The notes under the pieces are model-generated. The model made no database searches. It saw only the letters and a program-made list of their open reading frames with translations, and was not told where the DNA came from. Positions 1 through 7,629 of a stretch of 14,378 nucleotides of DNA are shown in pieces. A program made the translations under genes and the position numbers. This DNA is from Ignavibacteriaceae bacterium (lineage in GTDB: Bacteria; Bacteroidota; Ignavibacteria; Ignavibacteriales; Ignavibacteriaceae). Position 1 is the stretch's first letter. Every line of letters starts with the position of its first letter. The stretch spans positions 1 through 14,378 of the forward strand of contig JARLHB010000201.1 in the NCBI GenBank assembly GCA_031292465.1, read 5' to 3'.

Positions 1-432
1 TTATGGGATACGGCACTAAATTCTTTAGATATGATTAGCCTTTGGGGGGGAGGTACTGTAGATAAAGCATCATGGCTGCCGGTGTCACTCAGATCTGATA
101 TAATTTCCTGGTATGTGGAAAATTTGGTATTTCGCGGATTGATATTTTTTCTATTCCATATAATAGTTATATCAAGCATTACCGTACTGATGATAAAAAA
201 AATAATAGGAAATAAATATTATTTAATAACTGTTCTGCCTGTACTTTCTTTTATTATCAATTATATATCAGTCAGCTTTATTGGAACCGGGCCGTATTTC
301 TTTTGGATAACCTTAGCTATTTTTATGGGAAGCGTTCAAATCTCCAAGTATCCCGCTCAGACAATTATATCAAAGTATCCGGGTAAGGCGATAATGCCAA
401 AGTATCCTCAAAGGACAATAGTATCAAATTAA
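1..432 (+). CDS. C-terminal part of a multi-pass membrane protein, possibly O-antigen polymerase/ligase (5' truncated by window)
   Basis: The reading frame is open from base 1, so the gene starts upstream; the ATG at 31 is probably internal. About 143 residues are visible. They contain three hydrophobic stretches (around GLIFFLFHIIVISSITVLMI, ITVLPVLSFIINYISVSFI and GPYFFWITLAIFMGS) separated by short basic loops. The last stretch, with its aromatic 'YFFW' pattern close to the end, resembles the final helix of Wzy/WaaL-type O-antigen polymerases and ligases. The neighbouring glycosyltransferases and sugar-nucleotide genes fit that role, which would join oligosaccharide units on the periplasmic side of the inner membrane. 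After the last helix the protein ends in a hydrophilic tail of three 9-residue repeats. The family call rests on hydropathy and context, not on a catalytic motif, because the large periplasmic loop lies outside the window. Another polytopic envelope protein is possible. Confidence 0.5.
   Translation, partial: LWDTALNSLDMISLWGGGTVDKASWLPVSLRSDIISWYVENLVFRGLIFFLFHIIVISSITVLMIKKIIGNKYYLITVLPVLSFIINYISVSFIGTGPYFFWITLAIFMGSVQISKYPAQTIISKYPGKAIMPKYPQRTIVSN
340..420 (+). repeat. Three 27-bp in-frame tandem repeats encoding a 9-residue SKYP motif
   Basis: Three consecutive 27-bp units (340-366, 367-393, 394-420) encode ISKYPAQTI, ISKYPGKAI and MPKYPQRTI. The K-Y-P core is invariant and each unit ends in Ile. 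The Pro codon differs in each copy (ccc, ccg, cct) and the other positions have drifted, so the copies are old or have diverged under protein-level constraint. They form the basic tail of the upstream membrane protein, three codons before its stop. Confidence 0.85.
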
Positions 433-530
433 GAAAGCTGAAGTTATTAATACTGTAACCCGGTACTTACCTATTAATCTAGTGTTATTATTCCTGTATC
501 ATTAACCAAATAATTTAGATCTATTCAGAT
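433..530. other. AT-rich intergenic spacer without clear signal
   Basis: This 98-bp spacer lies between the membrane protein stop and the first glycosyltransferase. I saw no hairpin followed by a T-run, no TAnnTTTG box and no SD sequence before the ATG at 531. A promoter cannot be excluded, but none can be supported by eye. Confidence 0.4.
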
Positions 531-1748
531 ATGGAGAACATACTTTTTATAACTTCCACTCATTTCCATAACAAAATTGGAAGTGGCGGGGGTAAGACAA
601 TAAATTATTATGTTAATAAATTCTCTCGGGATTATTCAACTACTGTTGCAGACATTGGTGATCCTGATAATAATAGTTTAAGGATGTATGAACAATACCC
701 TCATGTTAAGTTTGTTCTATTTGATAAGAAGAAAAATATTCTGGAAAAGATGAGGGACTATTTATTATGCAGGCATATTTATTTAGTGTTAAAAAATTAT
801 ATTCCGTTTTATTATATAAGCAATGGCTTTATAAAAAGGAGATTAAAGTATTTACTGTCGCAAATAAAAAATAAGGATAATATTAATTATGTCTTTGTGG
901 AAATGACGCCGGTTATTTTACACATTAATGTAATTAAAGCATTTTTCCCTAATGCTGTATTTATAGCGTCCTGCCATGACGTTACTTCGCAGTCGGTGCA
1001 GCGATGGCTTGGTGTTTCCCAAAACATATTATTTAAGAATAGATATTTGCAGTCATTCAAAAATCTTGAAAGAAACAGATTATCAGAATATGACCTTTTA
1101 ATCCCTCATAATATAAAAGACAAATACTTTCTGCAAAAAGAATTAGGACTTCCTGAGAATGTAATTCATTCGATAGCCCCTTATTATGATACTTATACAT
1201 TTAATTCAAATAAGCCGAACGGAATCATTTTCTGGGGGAATATGGGAAGAGCAGAAAATTATAATGCTGTAACCTGGTTTCTGGAAAACGTTTGGCGCAA
1301 GCTTAAAGAAAAATTAAATAAAGAGCTTATATTTTACATTGTTGGAGACGGCTTAACAGATGAGATTAAATCACTTCTAAGTAAGTATCAGGATGTTGTA
1401 TTAACCGGTTTTGTTGATGATCCATCAATTTATTTTAGTAAGGCTTATGCTATGGTTGTACCTTTGCTAACCGGCGCCGGTATTAAGATTAAAACAATTG
1501 AAGGATTAGCAAGCGGTATTCCGGTTATAAGCAATAATACCGGAATTGAGGGCATACCTGCCCGGGATAATATTGAGTATTTGCATTGCGAAACCGCAAA
1601 TGAATGGATATCGGCAATTATAAGAATAATTGATGATAAAAAACTACGCGACAAATTAATTGTTAATGCCAAAGTTGTTATAAGCGAGCACTTCAAATTG
1701 GAAGAAAGTTATATCGAATATAAAAATAGAATTCTGTGTGTTCAGTAA
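531..1748 (+). CDS. Glycosyltransferase, GT4-like (GT-B fold)
   Basis: A 405-residue protein, a normal length for a GT-B enzyme. The N-terminal domain starts directly with a Rossmann strand (MENILFITS) followed by a glycine-rich acceptor loop (residues 17-21, GSGGG). The C-terminal donor domain shows FWGNM (234-238) at its first strand, VGDG (271-274), TGFVDD (292-297), and then PLLTGAGIKIKTIEG (311-325) with ASGIPVI (327-333). This is the usual nucleotide-sugar binding signature, with Glu324 in the donor-binding position. It should transfer a sugar from a nucleotide donor to a growing lipid-linked glycan on the cytoplasmic face of the inner membrane. Donor and acceptor cannot be read from sequence. 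There is no SD sequence before the ATG; the start is supported because the first strand begins immediately. It is isolated by spacers of 98 and 132 bp, unlike the tight genes downstream. Confidence 0.88.
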   Translation: MENILFITSTHFHNKIGSGGGKTINYYVNKFSRDYSTTVADIGDPDNNSLRMYEQYPHVKFVLFDKKKNILEKMRDYLLCRHIYLVLKNYIPFYYISNGFIKRRLKYLLSQIKNKDNINYVFVEMTPVILHINVIKAFFPNAVFIASCHDVTSQSVQRWLGVSQNILFKNRYLQSFKNLERNRLSEYDLLIPHNIKDKYFLQKELGLPENVIHSIAPYYDTYTFNSNKPNGIIFWGNMGRAENYNAVTWFLENVWRKLKEKLNKELIFYIVGDGLTDEIKSLLSKYQDVVLTGFVDDPSIYFSKAYAMVVPLLTGAGIKIKTIEGLASGIPVISNNTGIEGIPARDNIEYLHCETANEWISAIIRIIDDKKLRDKLIVNAKVVISEHFKLEESYIEYKNRILCVQ

Positions 1749-1880
1749 TGGAATGGTTTTTATACTCCATGGCCTTATTAAGCATTAATTAGTGAACAAT
1801 AAAGTTAAAATATAGCAATTCATAAATCCCCCTGCCCTGATAAATTATAAACAGCAGTTAATTAGAATTATAGTTAAACA
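1749..1880. other. AT-rich intergenic spacer without clear signal
   Basis: This 132-bp spacer separates the first and second glycosyltransferase genes. It holds only short AT-rich words and a small C-run near 1828. I found no stable stem with a T-tract, no TAnnTTTG box and no SD sequence before the ATG at 1881. Confidence 0.4.
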
Positions 1881-2837
1881 ATGAAATTTAGTATCGGAAT
1901 GCCCGCATTTAAAGTAAAATATTTAAATGAAGCTATCAGCAGTATTTTAACTCAGACATATAAAGATTATGAACTAATTGTTATTAACGATTGTTCACCT
2001 GATAACGTGGAAGAAGTTGTTCTGGCGTTTAATGATAAAAGGATTAAATATTATAAAAATGAAAAGAATCTGGGAGCCGAAAGTATTGTAAAAAGCTGGA
2101 ATAAGTGTTTGGAAAAAGCCCGGGGAGAATTCTTCATCCTCATGGCTGATGATGATAGAATTGAATCTAAATATTTAGAAGAATTTAATACTCTGATGAA
2201 TAAATATCCCGGGTTAGATGTATATCAATGCCGGTGCAAAATAATTAACGAGAATTCAATACCAATTGGGCTTTCGCCTCTCTGCAACGAATATGAGTCA
2301 GTATATGATAGTATATGGCACCGTATAAAAGGTTTCAGAACTCAATTTATATCAAATTTCGTTTACAGGACGGAACATCTTAAAAAGGAAGGCGGCTTTT
2401 ACGATGTGCCGTTAGCATGGGGATCGGATGATATCTCTGCATTTGTTGCTGCCTCTAAAAAAGGGGTTGCATATACAAAAGAACCTGTATTTAGTTATCG
2501 AAAGTCTCCGCTCTCAATTACTTCAAGTGGAAATTTATTAAAAAAGCTTGAAGCAATTAACGATGTGAAATTATGGTATACAAATTTTTTAAAAAATGAA
2601 GTATCGGATGAGAACGATAAGATATTGAGAGAATCAATAAAAGATTATCTGCCGAAATATATTAAGAAGAAAATAATTGAATCATTAAATAATTCCTTCA
2701 GCGGCAAGCCGGTAAATACAATTATAACTGCAGTAAGCCATAAAAAAGAATACAATATAAATAACAGTGACATTTTATTAGGGATGTTTTTTTCAATTCA
2801 GAATAAACTTGCGAAGTATGTATTTAAAACAAATTAA
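1881..2837 (+). CDS. Glycosyltransferase family 2 (GT-A fold)
   Basis: A 318-residue GT2 enzyme. The N-terminus MKFSIGMPAF with ILTQTYKDYELIVINDCSPD (residues 22-41) is the classic GT2 nucleotide-binding start, and ADDDRIE (89-95) contains the metal-binding DxD motif. A second acidic motif, WGSDDISAF (180-188), sits where GT2 enzymes carry the catalytic base region. No transmembrane segment is evident, so it is likely a cytosolic or membrane-associated enzyme that adds one sugar to the lipid-linked repeat unit. It is followed after 12 bp by the GDP-heptose cassette, which makes a heptosyl donor possible but not shown. There is no SD sequence; the start is fixed by the first beta strand. The C-terminal 100 residues are basic and less conserved in character, and may contact the membrane. 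Confidence 0.9.
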   Translation: MKFSIGMPAFKVKYLNEAISSILTQTYKDYELIVINDCSPDNVEEVVLAFNDKRIKYYKNEKNLGAESIVKSWNKCLEKARGEFFILMADDDRIESKYLEEFNTLMNKYPGLDVYQCRCKIINENSIPIGLSPLCNEYESVYDSIWHRIKGFRTQFISNFVYRTEHLKKEGGFYDVPLAWGSDDISAFVAASKKGVAYTKEPVFSYRKSPLSITSSGNLLKKLEAINDVKLWYTNFLKNEVSDENDKILRESIKDYLPKYIKKKIIESLNNSFSGKPVNTIITAVSHKKEYNINNSDILLGMFFSIQNKLAKYVFKTN

Positions 2838-2849
2838 TCCAAAGATTAG

Positions 2850-3893
2850 ATGATAAAGAATATGATTACCAGATCAAAAGCGCCTTTAAGGCTGGGGCTT
2901 GCCGGCGGCGGCAGCGATGTTTCGCCATACAGCGATTTGTACGGCGGCCTGATATTAAATGCAACCATTAACCTGTACGCATATTGTACCATTGATGAGA
3001 AGAAAGACGGGTTAGTTAATATAAATGCTGCGGATATCGCCATTCAAAAAGAATATACAGCGTCGGATTATTTGCCAATTGACGGAACTTTGGACTTACA
3101 TAAAGGAGTATATAACCGGATAATTAAAGATTTCGGCATCCAGCCTTTCTCATGTGCAATCACTACTTATTCAGATGCTCCTCCAGGAAGCGGCCTGGGA
3201 TCTTCCTCTACAATGGTTGTTGCTATAGTAAAGGCATTTGTGGAATGGTTAAATCTGCCTCTCGGAGAATATGAAATAGCAAAGCTGGCTTATGATATTG
3301 AACGCAAGGACCTAAAACTAAGCGGAGGGAAACAGGATCAATATGCAGCAACTTTTGGCGGATTTAATTTTATGGAATTTATGGGGAACGATAGAATAAT
3401 TGTGAACCCCCTGCGGATAAAAAGATGGATTATCGATGAGCTTGAAGCATCAATGCTGCTCTATTATACAGGAGCTTCACGTTCGTCTGCAAAAATTATT
3501 GATGAACAAACAAAAAATACTTCCAACGGAGGAAACCCGGTTGCAATTGAAGCCATGCACAATATTAAAAAAAGCGCGATAGATATGAAGGAAGCCTTAC
3601 TAAAGGGAGATATAAGTTCTTTCTCATCAATATTAGGCCACGCATGGGAAGATAAAAAGAAGATGGCCAGCTCAATAACAAATGATGCAATTGACGAAAT
3701 ATTTAAGATTGCAATTGCTGCCGGAGCTTCTACAGGTAAAGTATCGGGGGCAGGCGGCGGCGGTTTTATTATGTTCATTGTTGATCCCGTAAAGAAAGTA
3801 GATGTAACAAATGCTCTAAAAAAATTAAATGGCCCGGTCGTAGATTTTCAGTTTAGCGAAGGCGGCTGTCATGGATGGAAACTTTTTAATTAA
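2850..3893 (+). CDS. hddA: D-glycero-alpha-D-manno-heptose 7-phosphate kinase (GHMP family)
   Basis: A 347-residue GHMP-superfamily sugar kinase. Visible motifs are SKAPLRLGLAGGGSD (residues 9-23), the ATP loop PPGSGLGSSS (111-120), GGKQDQYAATFGG (159-171) and the C-terminal glycine loop KVSGAGGGGF (297-306). The 'APLR..AGGGSD' opening and the 'GGKQDQYAA' stretch are typical of HddA-type heptose kinases rather than galactokinases or mevalonate kinases. The known reaction is ATP-dependent phosphorylation of D-glycero-D-manno-heptose 7-phosphate at C1 to the alpha-1,7-bisphosphate, in the cytosol. The call is strengthened by gmhA and hddC immediately downstream. The start is either the ATG at 2850 or the in-frame ATG at 2862, which gives the more usual short leader; neither has an SD sequence. 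A fucokinase-like relative is the main alternative, but context argues against it. Confidence 0.88.
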   Translation: MIKNMITRSKAPLRLGLAGGGSDVSPYSDLYGGLILNATINLYAYCTIDEKKDGLVNINAADIAIQKEYTASDYLPIDGTLDLHKGVYNRIIKDFGIQPFSCAITTYSDAPPGSGLGSSSTMVVAIVKAFVEWLNLPLGEYEIAKLAYDIERKDLKLSGGKQDQYAATFGGFNFMEFMGNDRIIVNPLRIKRWIIDELEASMLLYYTGASRSSAKIIDEQTKNTSNGGNPVAIEAMHNIKKSAIDMKEALLKGDISSFSSILGHAWEDKKKMASSITNDAIDEIFKIAIAAGASTGKVSGAGGGGFIMFIVDPVKKVDVTNALKKLNGPVVDFQFSEGGCHGWKLFN

Positions 3894-3910
3894 CAAACAT
3901 ATATAAAACG

Positions 3911-4498
3911 ATGATAGACAAAATATATAAACAAATTTCACAATCCATTTCTGTTAAAGAACAAATATTAAAAAATGAAGCGCTGATTGAGCAAATTAAA
4001 CAGGCTGCGATATTATTAATCAATGGGTATAAAGCCGGGAATAAAACTTTGTTAGCGGGAAACGGCGGCAGCGCTGCCGATGCGCAACATATTGCCGGTG
4101 AATTTGTCAGCAGATTCCTTTTTGACAGGCCCGGGCTTGCATCGATAGCTTTAACAACCGATACTTCAATTCTGACCGCCATCGGAAATGATTATGGATA
4201 TGAAAAACTTTTTGCGCGGCAAGTCCAGGCGCAAGCCGTAAAAGGCGATATATTCATTGGTATTTCCACATCCGGAAATTCAAAGAATGTAATTGAAGCT
4301 TTAATCGAATGTAAAAAGAAAAGCGTAACAACAATCGGGTTAACAGGAGAGGCTGGCGGCAAAATGACTGATCTTTGTGACATTTGCATTCGTGTACCTT
4401 CTAATGAAACACCGAGAATACAGGAAGCTCATATTATGATCGGGCATATCCTTTGTTACTTAGTTGAAGAAGATTTATTTGGCAATAAGGAAAAATGA
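3911..4498 (+). CDS. gmhA: Sedoheptulose 7-phosphate isomerase (phosphoheptose isomerase)
   Basis: A 195-residue SIS-domain protein with the GmhA signature. It has GNGGSAADAQH (residues 50-60) for phosphosugar binding, Glu64 in AGEF, GISTSGNS (117-124), and Gln171 and His179 in RIQEAHIMIGHI. Glu64, Gln171 and His179 match, one position offset, the catalytic or metal-site residues known as Glu65, Gln172 and His180 in the E. coli enzyme. It converts sedoheptulose 7-phosphate to D-glycero-D-manno-heptose 7-phosphate, the first committed step to activated heptose, in the cytosol. It lies 17 bp after hddA, and its stop overlaps the start of hddC by 4 bases (ATGA), so the three are almost certainly co-translated. 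Length and motifs are normal; nothing suggests loss of function. Confidence 0.95.
   Translation: MIDKIYKQISQSISVKEQILKNEALIEQIKQAAILLINGYKAGNKTLLAGNGGSAADAQHIAGEFVSRFLFDRPGLASIALTTDTSILTAIGNDYGYEKLFARQVQAQAVKGDIFIGISTSGNSKNVIEALIECKKKSVTTIGLTGEAGGKMTDLCDICIRVPSNETPRIQEAHIMIGHILCYLVEEDLFGNKEK
4488..4492 (+). promoter_or_regulatory. Shine-Dalgarno-like site for hddC
   Basis: An AAGGA stretch lies just ahead of the ATG at 4495, inside the end of gmhA. It is one of the few recognisable ribosome binding sites in the window and supports starting at 4495 (or the adjacent in-frame ATG at 4498). Confidence 0.55.
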
Positions 4499-5184
4499 TG
4501 GATGCAATTATCCTTGCGGGCGGCCTGGGAACAAGGTTAAAAGAAGTTGTTAAAGATTTACCAAAGCCCATGGCGCCGGTAAACGGCAAGCCTTTTTTGC
4601 AATATATACTTGATTGGCTATCCTCTTACCCGGTAAAAAAAATTATACTTTCTGTCGGTTATAAATATGAAGCAATAAAGGATTATTTCGGTGATAACTA
4701 TGGCAAAATTCCAATTGAGTATGCCATTGAAAATGAGCCGTTAGGAACCGGGGGCGGAATTAAAAAAGCCCTTGAGAAAACTACTGAAAATGCTGTTGTT
4801 ATTATTAACGGCGATACATATTTCCCGATAAATATAAATGAATTACACAATTTTCATATTAACAATATTTCTTCTGTAACCATTTCCTTGAAAAGAATGG
4901 AAAAATTTGACCGCTATGGGGCAGTATCTCTTAAAGGAAATGTAATTACAAGGTTTGAAGAAAAAAAATATTGCGAAAACGGACTGATCAACGGCGGCAT
5001 ATATATGGTCAATAAAGAAATGAGCAGCCTTATGCTGACTTATCCGGATAAATTTTCTTTTGAGAAAGATTTATTAGAGACAAGATTAAAAACCGGTTTT
5101 GTCCAGGGTATCGTGTTTGATGAATCATTTATTGATATAGGAATACCTGAAGATTATATAAAATCCCAAAGTATTCTTAAATAA
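4495..5184 (+). CDS. hddC: D-glycero-alpha-D-manno-heptose 1-phosphate guanylyltransferase
   Basis: A 229-residue nucleotidyltransferase (GT-A-like Rossmann fold). It shows the activator loop LAGGLGTRL (residues 7-15), PKPMAPVNGKP (23-33) with the substrate-binding lysine, the metal-binding NGD (105-107), NGGIY (166-170) and the closing FIDIGIPEDY (212-221). These mark a short sugar-1-phosphate nucleotidyltransferase of the HddC/RmlA-like type. Sequence alone does not fix the nucleotide, but the direct coupling to gmhA and hddA makes GTP plus heptose 1-phosphate to GDP-D-glycero-alpha-D-manno-heptose the best call. It starts with two consecutive Met codons and overlaps the gmhA stop by 4 bases. 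A mannose-1-phosphate or glucose-1-phosphate specificity is the alternative. Confidence 0.87.
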   Translation: MMDAIILAGGLGTRLKEVVKDLPKPMAPVNGKPFLQYILDWLSSYPVKKIILSVGYKYEAIKDYFGDNYGKIPIEYAIENEPLGTGGGIKKALEKTTENAVVIINGDTYFPININELHNFHINNISSVTISLKRMEKFDRYGAVSLKGNVITRFEEKKYCENGLINGGIYMVNKEMSSLMLTYPDKFSFEKDLLETRLKTGFVQGIVFDESFIDIGIPEDYIKSQSILK

Positions 5185-5189
5185 ACAGG

Positions 5190-6383
5190 ATGGAAATGAT
5201 TATTTCTTTATTAACCGGCGGGGGAGAAAAGCACTATCAGTTAGGCCTAATAAGCGGGCTGGCCAGGCATGATCTTATTATTGAAGTTATCGGGAGCGAT
5301 AAAATGGCAGGCTCCGAAGAACTAAATAAAAATAATATCAGGTTTATTAATCTAAGAGGCGACCAGAATTATAACAGTAATTTATTTAATAAAATATTAC
5401 GTATAGTTAAGTACTATTTGAAGCTTTTCAATTACGTAATGAAAACCGACTCGAAATTATTTCACATTCAATGGCTGAATAAATTCTATTTTTTTGACAG
5501 GACATTGTTGACCCTATTCTATAAAGTAATGGGAAAGAAATTAGTATTTACAGTTCACGATGTTGATAAAAACAAAGTGGTAACTGAAGATTATTATACA
5601 AAAAATGAGAAAAAACAATATAACGGATATTTCTCAACTAAGTTAATGTATAACCTTGTTGATTGTTTGATAGTTCATAATAACAGGGTAAAGAAAGAAA
5701 TAATTGAAAATTACCGTATATCCGGGGAAAAAATAGTTACTATCCCGCACGGGATCAATCCTTTAGGCTTAACAAACGACGTAAGTTCTAAGGATGCCAG
5801 GAATAAGTTAAATATATCAACTGATAAAAAAGTAATTCTATTCTTTGGGAACATTGCCGCAAATAAAGGACTCGAAATATTACTTGATTGTTTTAATGAT
5901 TTAATAGAAACCGATGGCCGCTATTTCTTAATAATAGCAGGGGCTCCACGAATAAAACAAGACACATATATCGCCAGTATTGTAGAAAGAATTAATAAAG
6001 TTAAAAAAGAATACATTTTGTCTAATTTAACATTTATCCCTGACGGGGATATTAAATATTATTTCATGTCGGCAGACTGTTTAGTTCTGCCGTATAAATT
6101 TGTTTACCAGAGCGGGGTAACTTACCTGGCATATAGTTTCGGGCTTCCTGTTATTGCTACTGACGTGGGAAACTTTAGAGAAGAAATAGTTGAAGGAGAA
6201 ACAGGCTTTATTTCCAGGAATAATAATAAGGAAAGTTTTAAGCTTGCTATTGAAGAATATTTTAACAGCAATCTGTATAAAAACATAATTCAAACAAGAA
6301 TTAGTATTAAGGAATATGCTGTAAGCAATTATTCCTGGGATAAAATTGCAGACACACATCTTAGCGCATACAATAAATTATAA
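5190..6383 (+). CDS. Glycosyltransferase, GT4 family (GT-B fold)
   Basis: A 397-residue GT4 enzyme. The N-terminal acceptor domain opens with ISLLTGGGEKHYQLGL (residues 5-20), where the GGGE loop follows the first strand, and has TVHD (121-124). The C-terminal donor domain has IPHGIN (185-190), FFGNIAANKG (218-227), and then QSGVTYLAYSFGLPVIATD (307-325) and ETGFI (337-341), the standard GT4 nucleotide-sugar site. In GT4 enzymes the carboxylate of the usual 'E-x7-E' region is commonly found here; in this protein the position before AYSFGLP is not glutamate, which may reflect specificity. It begins 5 bp after hddC, so it is likely expressed with the heptose cassette and is a reasonable candidate for a heptosyltransferase, although this is only contextual. 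An in-frame ATG at 5196 has better spacing from the AGGA at 5187-5190 than the ATG at 5190, so the protein may be two residues shorter. Confidence 0.9.
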   Translation: MEMIISLLTGGGEKHYQLGLISGLARHDLIIEVIGSDKMAGSEELNKNNIRFINLRGDQNYNSNLFNKILRIVKYYLKLFNYVMKTDSKLFHIQWLNKFYFFDRTLLTLFYKVMGKKLVFTVHDVDKNKVVTEDYYTKNEKKQYNGYFSTKLMYNLVDCLIVHNNRVKKEIIENYRISGEKIVTIPHGINPLGLTNDVSSKDARNKLNISTDKKVILFFGNIAANKGLEILLDCFNDLIETDGRYFLIIAGAPRIKQDTYIASIVERINKVKKEYILSNLTFIPDGDIKYYFMSADCLVLPYKFVYQSGVTYLAYSFGLPVIATDVGNFREEIVEGETGFISRNNNKESFKLAIEEYFNSNLYKNIIQTRISIKEYAVSNYSWDKIADTHLSAYNKL

Positions 6384-6420
6384 TATATCCAATATCAATT
6401 TTAATTAGTAAACAAAAATA

Positions 6421-7629
6421 ATGATAAAAAGAAAATCGGTACTATTTCTGTCTCCATGGCCGCCATTTCCTGTTGAATCAGGCGGTGCAATGACTACGGG
6501 AATGTTTTTGAAACAATATAACGGAAATAATTATGATATCGATTTAATATCTTTTGTGCCCTGGCATGATTATCAGCGAATTATTGACAACACTGGATTG
6601 AGCAAACTTTGCAGGAGCGTTACACTTGTTCCCATAAAGTATTTCTTTTCACAGGATGTTTTTTATAACTATTATCTTGCAGTAAAAAGCGTTTACAGCT
6701 CTCATTCTTTTATGTATAATAAATACTATTCTTCAAGGTTAAACCAGGAAATTAAAAACAAAGTTAAAGCGAATAAATATGATCTTATTCATAATGAAAT
6801 AATTACAGCATTTTCTCAATTTATAAATTATAATACACCTAAGGTCTTTATCCAGCATAATATAGACTATCTGCATTTTCTTCATAAACAAAAGAATTCA
6901 AATAACCTGCTGTCGAAAATATTTTATTCGATTCAGGTAAAGAAATTAAAAAAAGAGGAAAAGTTTAATGCAGATATTGCGGACCTTGTATTTACAGTCG
7001 GGGATGAAGATATAGAAAGCCTGAAAAAACTTGATGTAGCGCCCGGCAAATTATTCAATTTTACTTATCCTATAACAATAGATAGTAATAAGAATAATGT
7101 GCCAAAGAGGAACGCAATTATTTCTTTAGGAAATCTTTCTGCCCCTAAAAGGAAAGAGGGAACAATATGGTTTGCGAAGGAAGTATTCCCTTTGATAAAA
7201 CAGGAAATAAAAGATATAGAGTGGCACATTGTTGGAAAATATCCGCCCGGGGAGATTGCGGAATTAAATGATAACAAAAACATATTTGTTCATGGATTTG
7301 TTGATGACATATCGTCAATTATATCAAACGTAAAAGTGTGTATTGCGCCAATATTTGAAGGCACAGGCAAATTAATGAAGATTGATTACATGACTGAAAA
7401 CTTAATCCCTTGTGTTACCACTGAGTATGGCAGTATTAACACAAAGCTGGAAAAAGACAAAACAATATTTGTTACAAATGATAAAAATAAATTCGCTTCA
7501 TACGTAACGGATATAGTAGCTAATGAAACAAATTACCATAAAATAAGAGAAAATATTAAAAAGCACATACTTAATTATAATAATAAAAATAACGTTCAAT
7601 TACTAGAAAATAAATTATGCATCAAATAG
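6421..7629 (+). CDS. Glycosyltransferase, GT4-like (GT-B fold) with atypical donor site
   Basis: A 402-residue protein with GT-B layout. The N-terminus has the acceptor-domain opening VLFLSPWPPFPVESGGA (residues 7-23), then FIQHNIDYL (143-151) and FTVGDED (191-197). The C-terminal domain shows ISLGNLSAPKRKEG (234-247), HIVGKYPP (269-276), HGFVDD (291-296) and IAPIFEGTGKLMKIDYMTEN (308-327). In most relatives the last stretch reads like G-x-K-x-K-x-x-E-x-x-x-x-G-P; here the Glu is Asp322 and the Gly is Asn327, a conservative but unusual change. The role is probably sugar transfer to the lipid-linked glycan. It follows a 37-bp A/T-rich gap without an SD sequence. Its last 13 bases overlap the fused oxidoreductase gene, indicating translational coupling. 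The C-terminal tail is Lys/Asn-rich. Confidence 0.85.
   Translation: MIKRKSVLFLSPWPPFPVESGGAMTTGMFLKQYNGNNYDIDLISFVPWHDYQRIIDNTGLSKLCRSVTLVPIKYFFSQDVFYNYYLAVKSVYSSHSFMYNKYYSSRLNQEIKNKVKANKYDLIHNEIITAFSQFINYNTPKVFIQHNIDYLHFLHKQKNSNNLLSKIFYSIQVKKLKKEEKFNADIADLVFTVGDEDIESLKKLDVAPGKLFNFTYPITIDSNKNNVPKRNAIISLGNLSAPKRKEGTIWFAKEVFPLIKQEIKDIEWHIVGKYPPGEIAELNDNKNIFVHGFVDDISSIISNVKVCIAPIFEGTGKLMKIDYMTENLIPCVTTEYGSINTKLEKDKTIFVTNDKNKFASYVTDIVANETNYHKIRENIKKHILNYNNKNNVQLLENKLCIK

Noticed and set aside
1749..1880. Possible terminator or small RNA between the first two glycosyltransferases
   Set aside because: No stem with T-run or conserved-looking structure was found; only AT-rich low-information sequence.
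3464..3778. Reverse-strand ORF of 104 codons inside the heptose kinase gene
   Set aside because: It lies wholly inside a well-supported gene, has no recognisable domain, and looks like a shadow frame.
3886..4182. Reverse-strand ORF of 98 codons across the hddA-gmhA junction
   Set aside because: It is antisense to the conserved GmhA motifs and has no start signal or family match; it arises from codon bias of gmhA.
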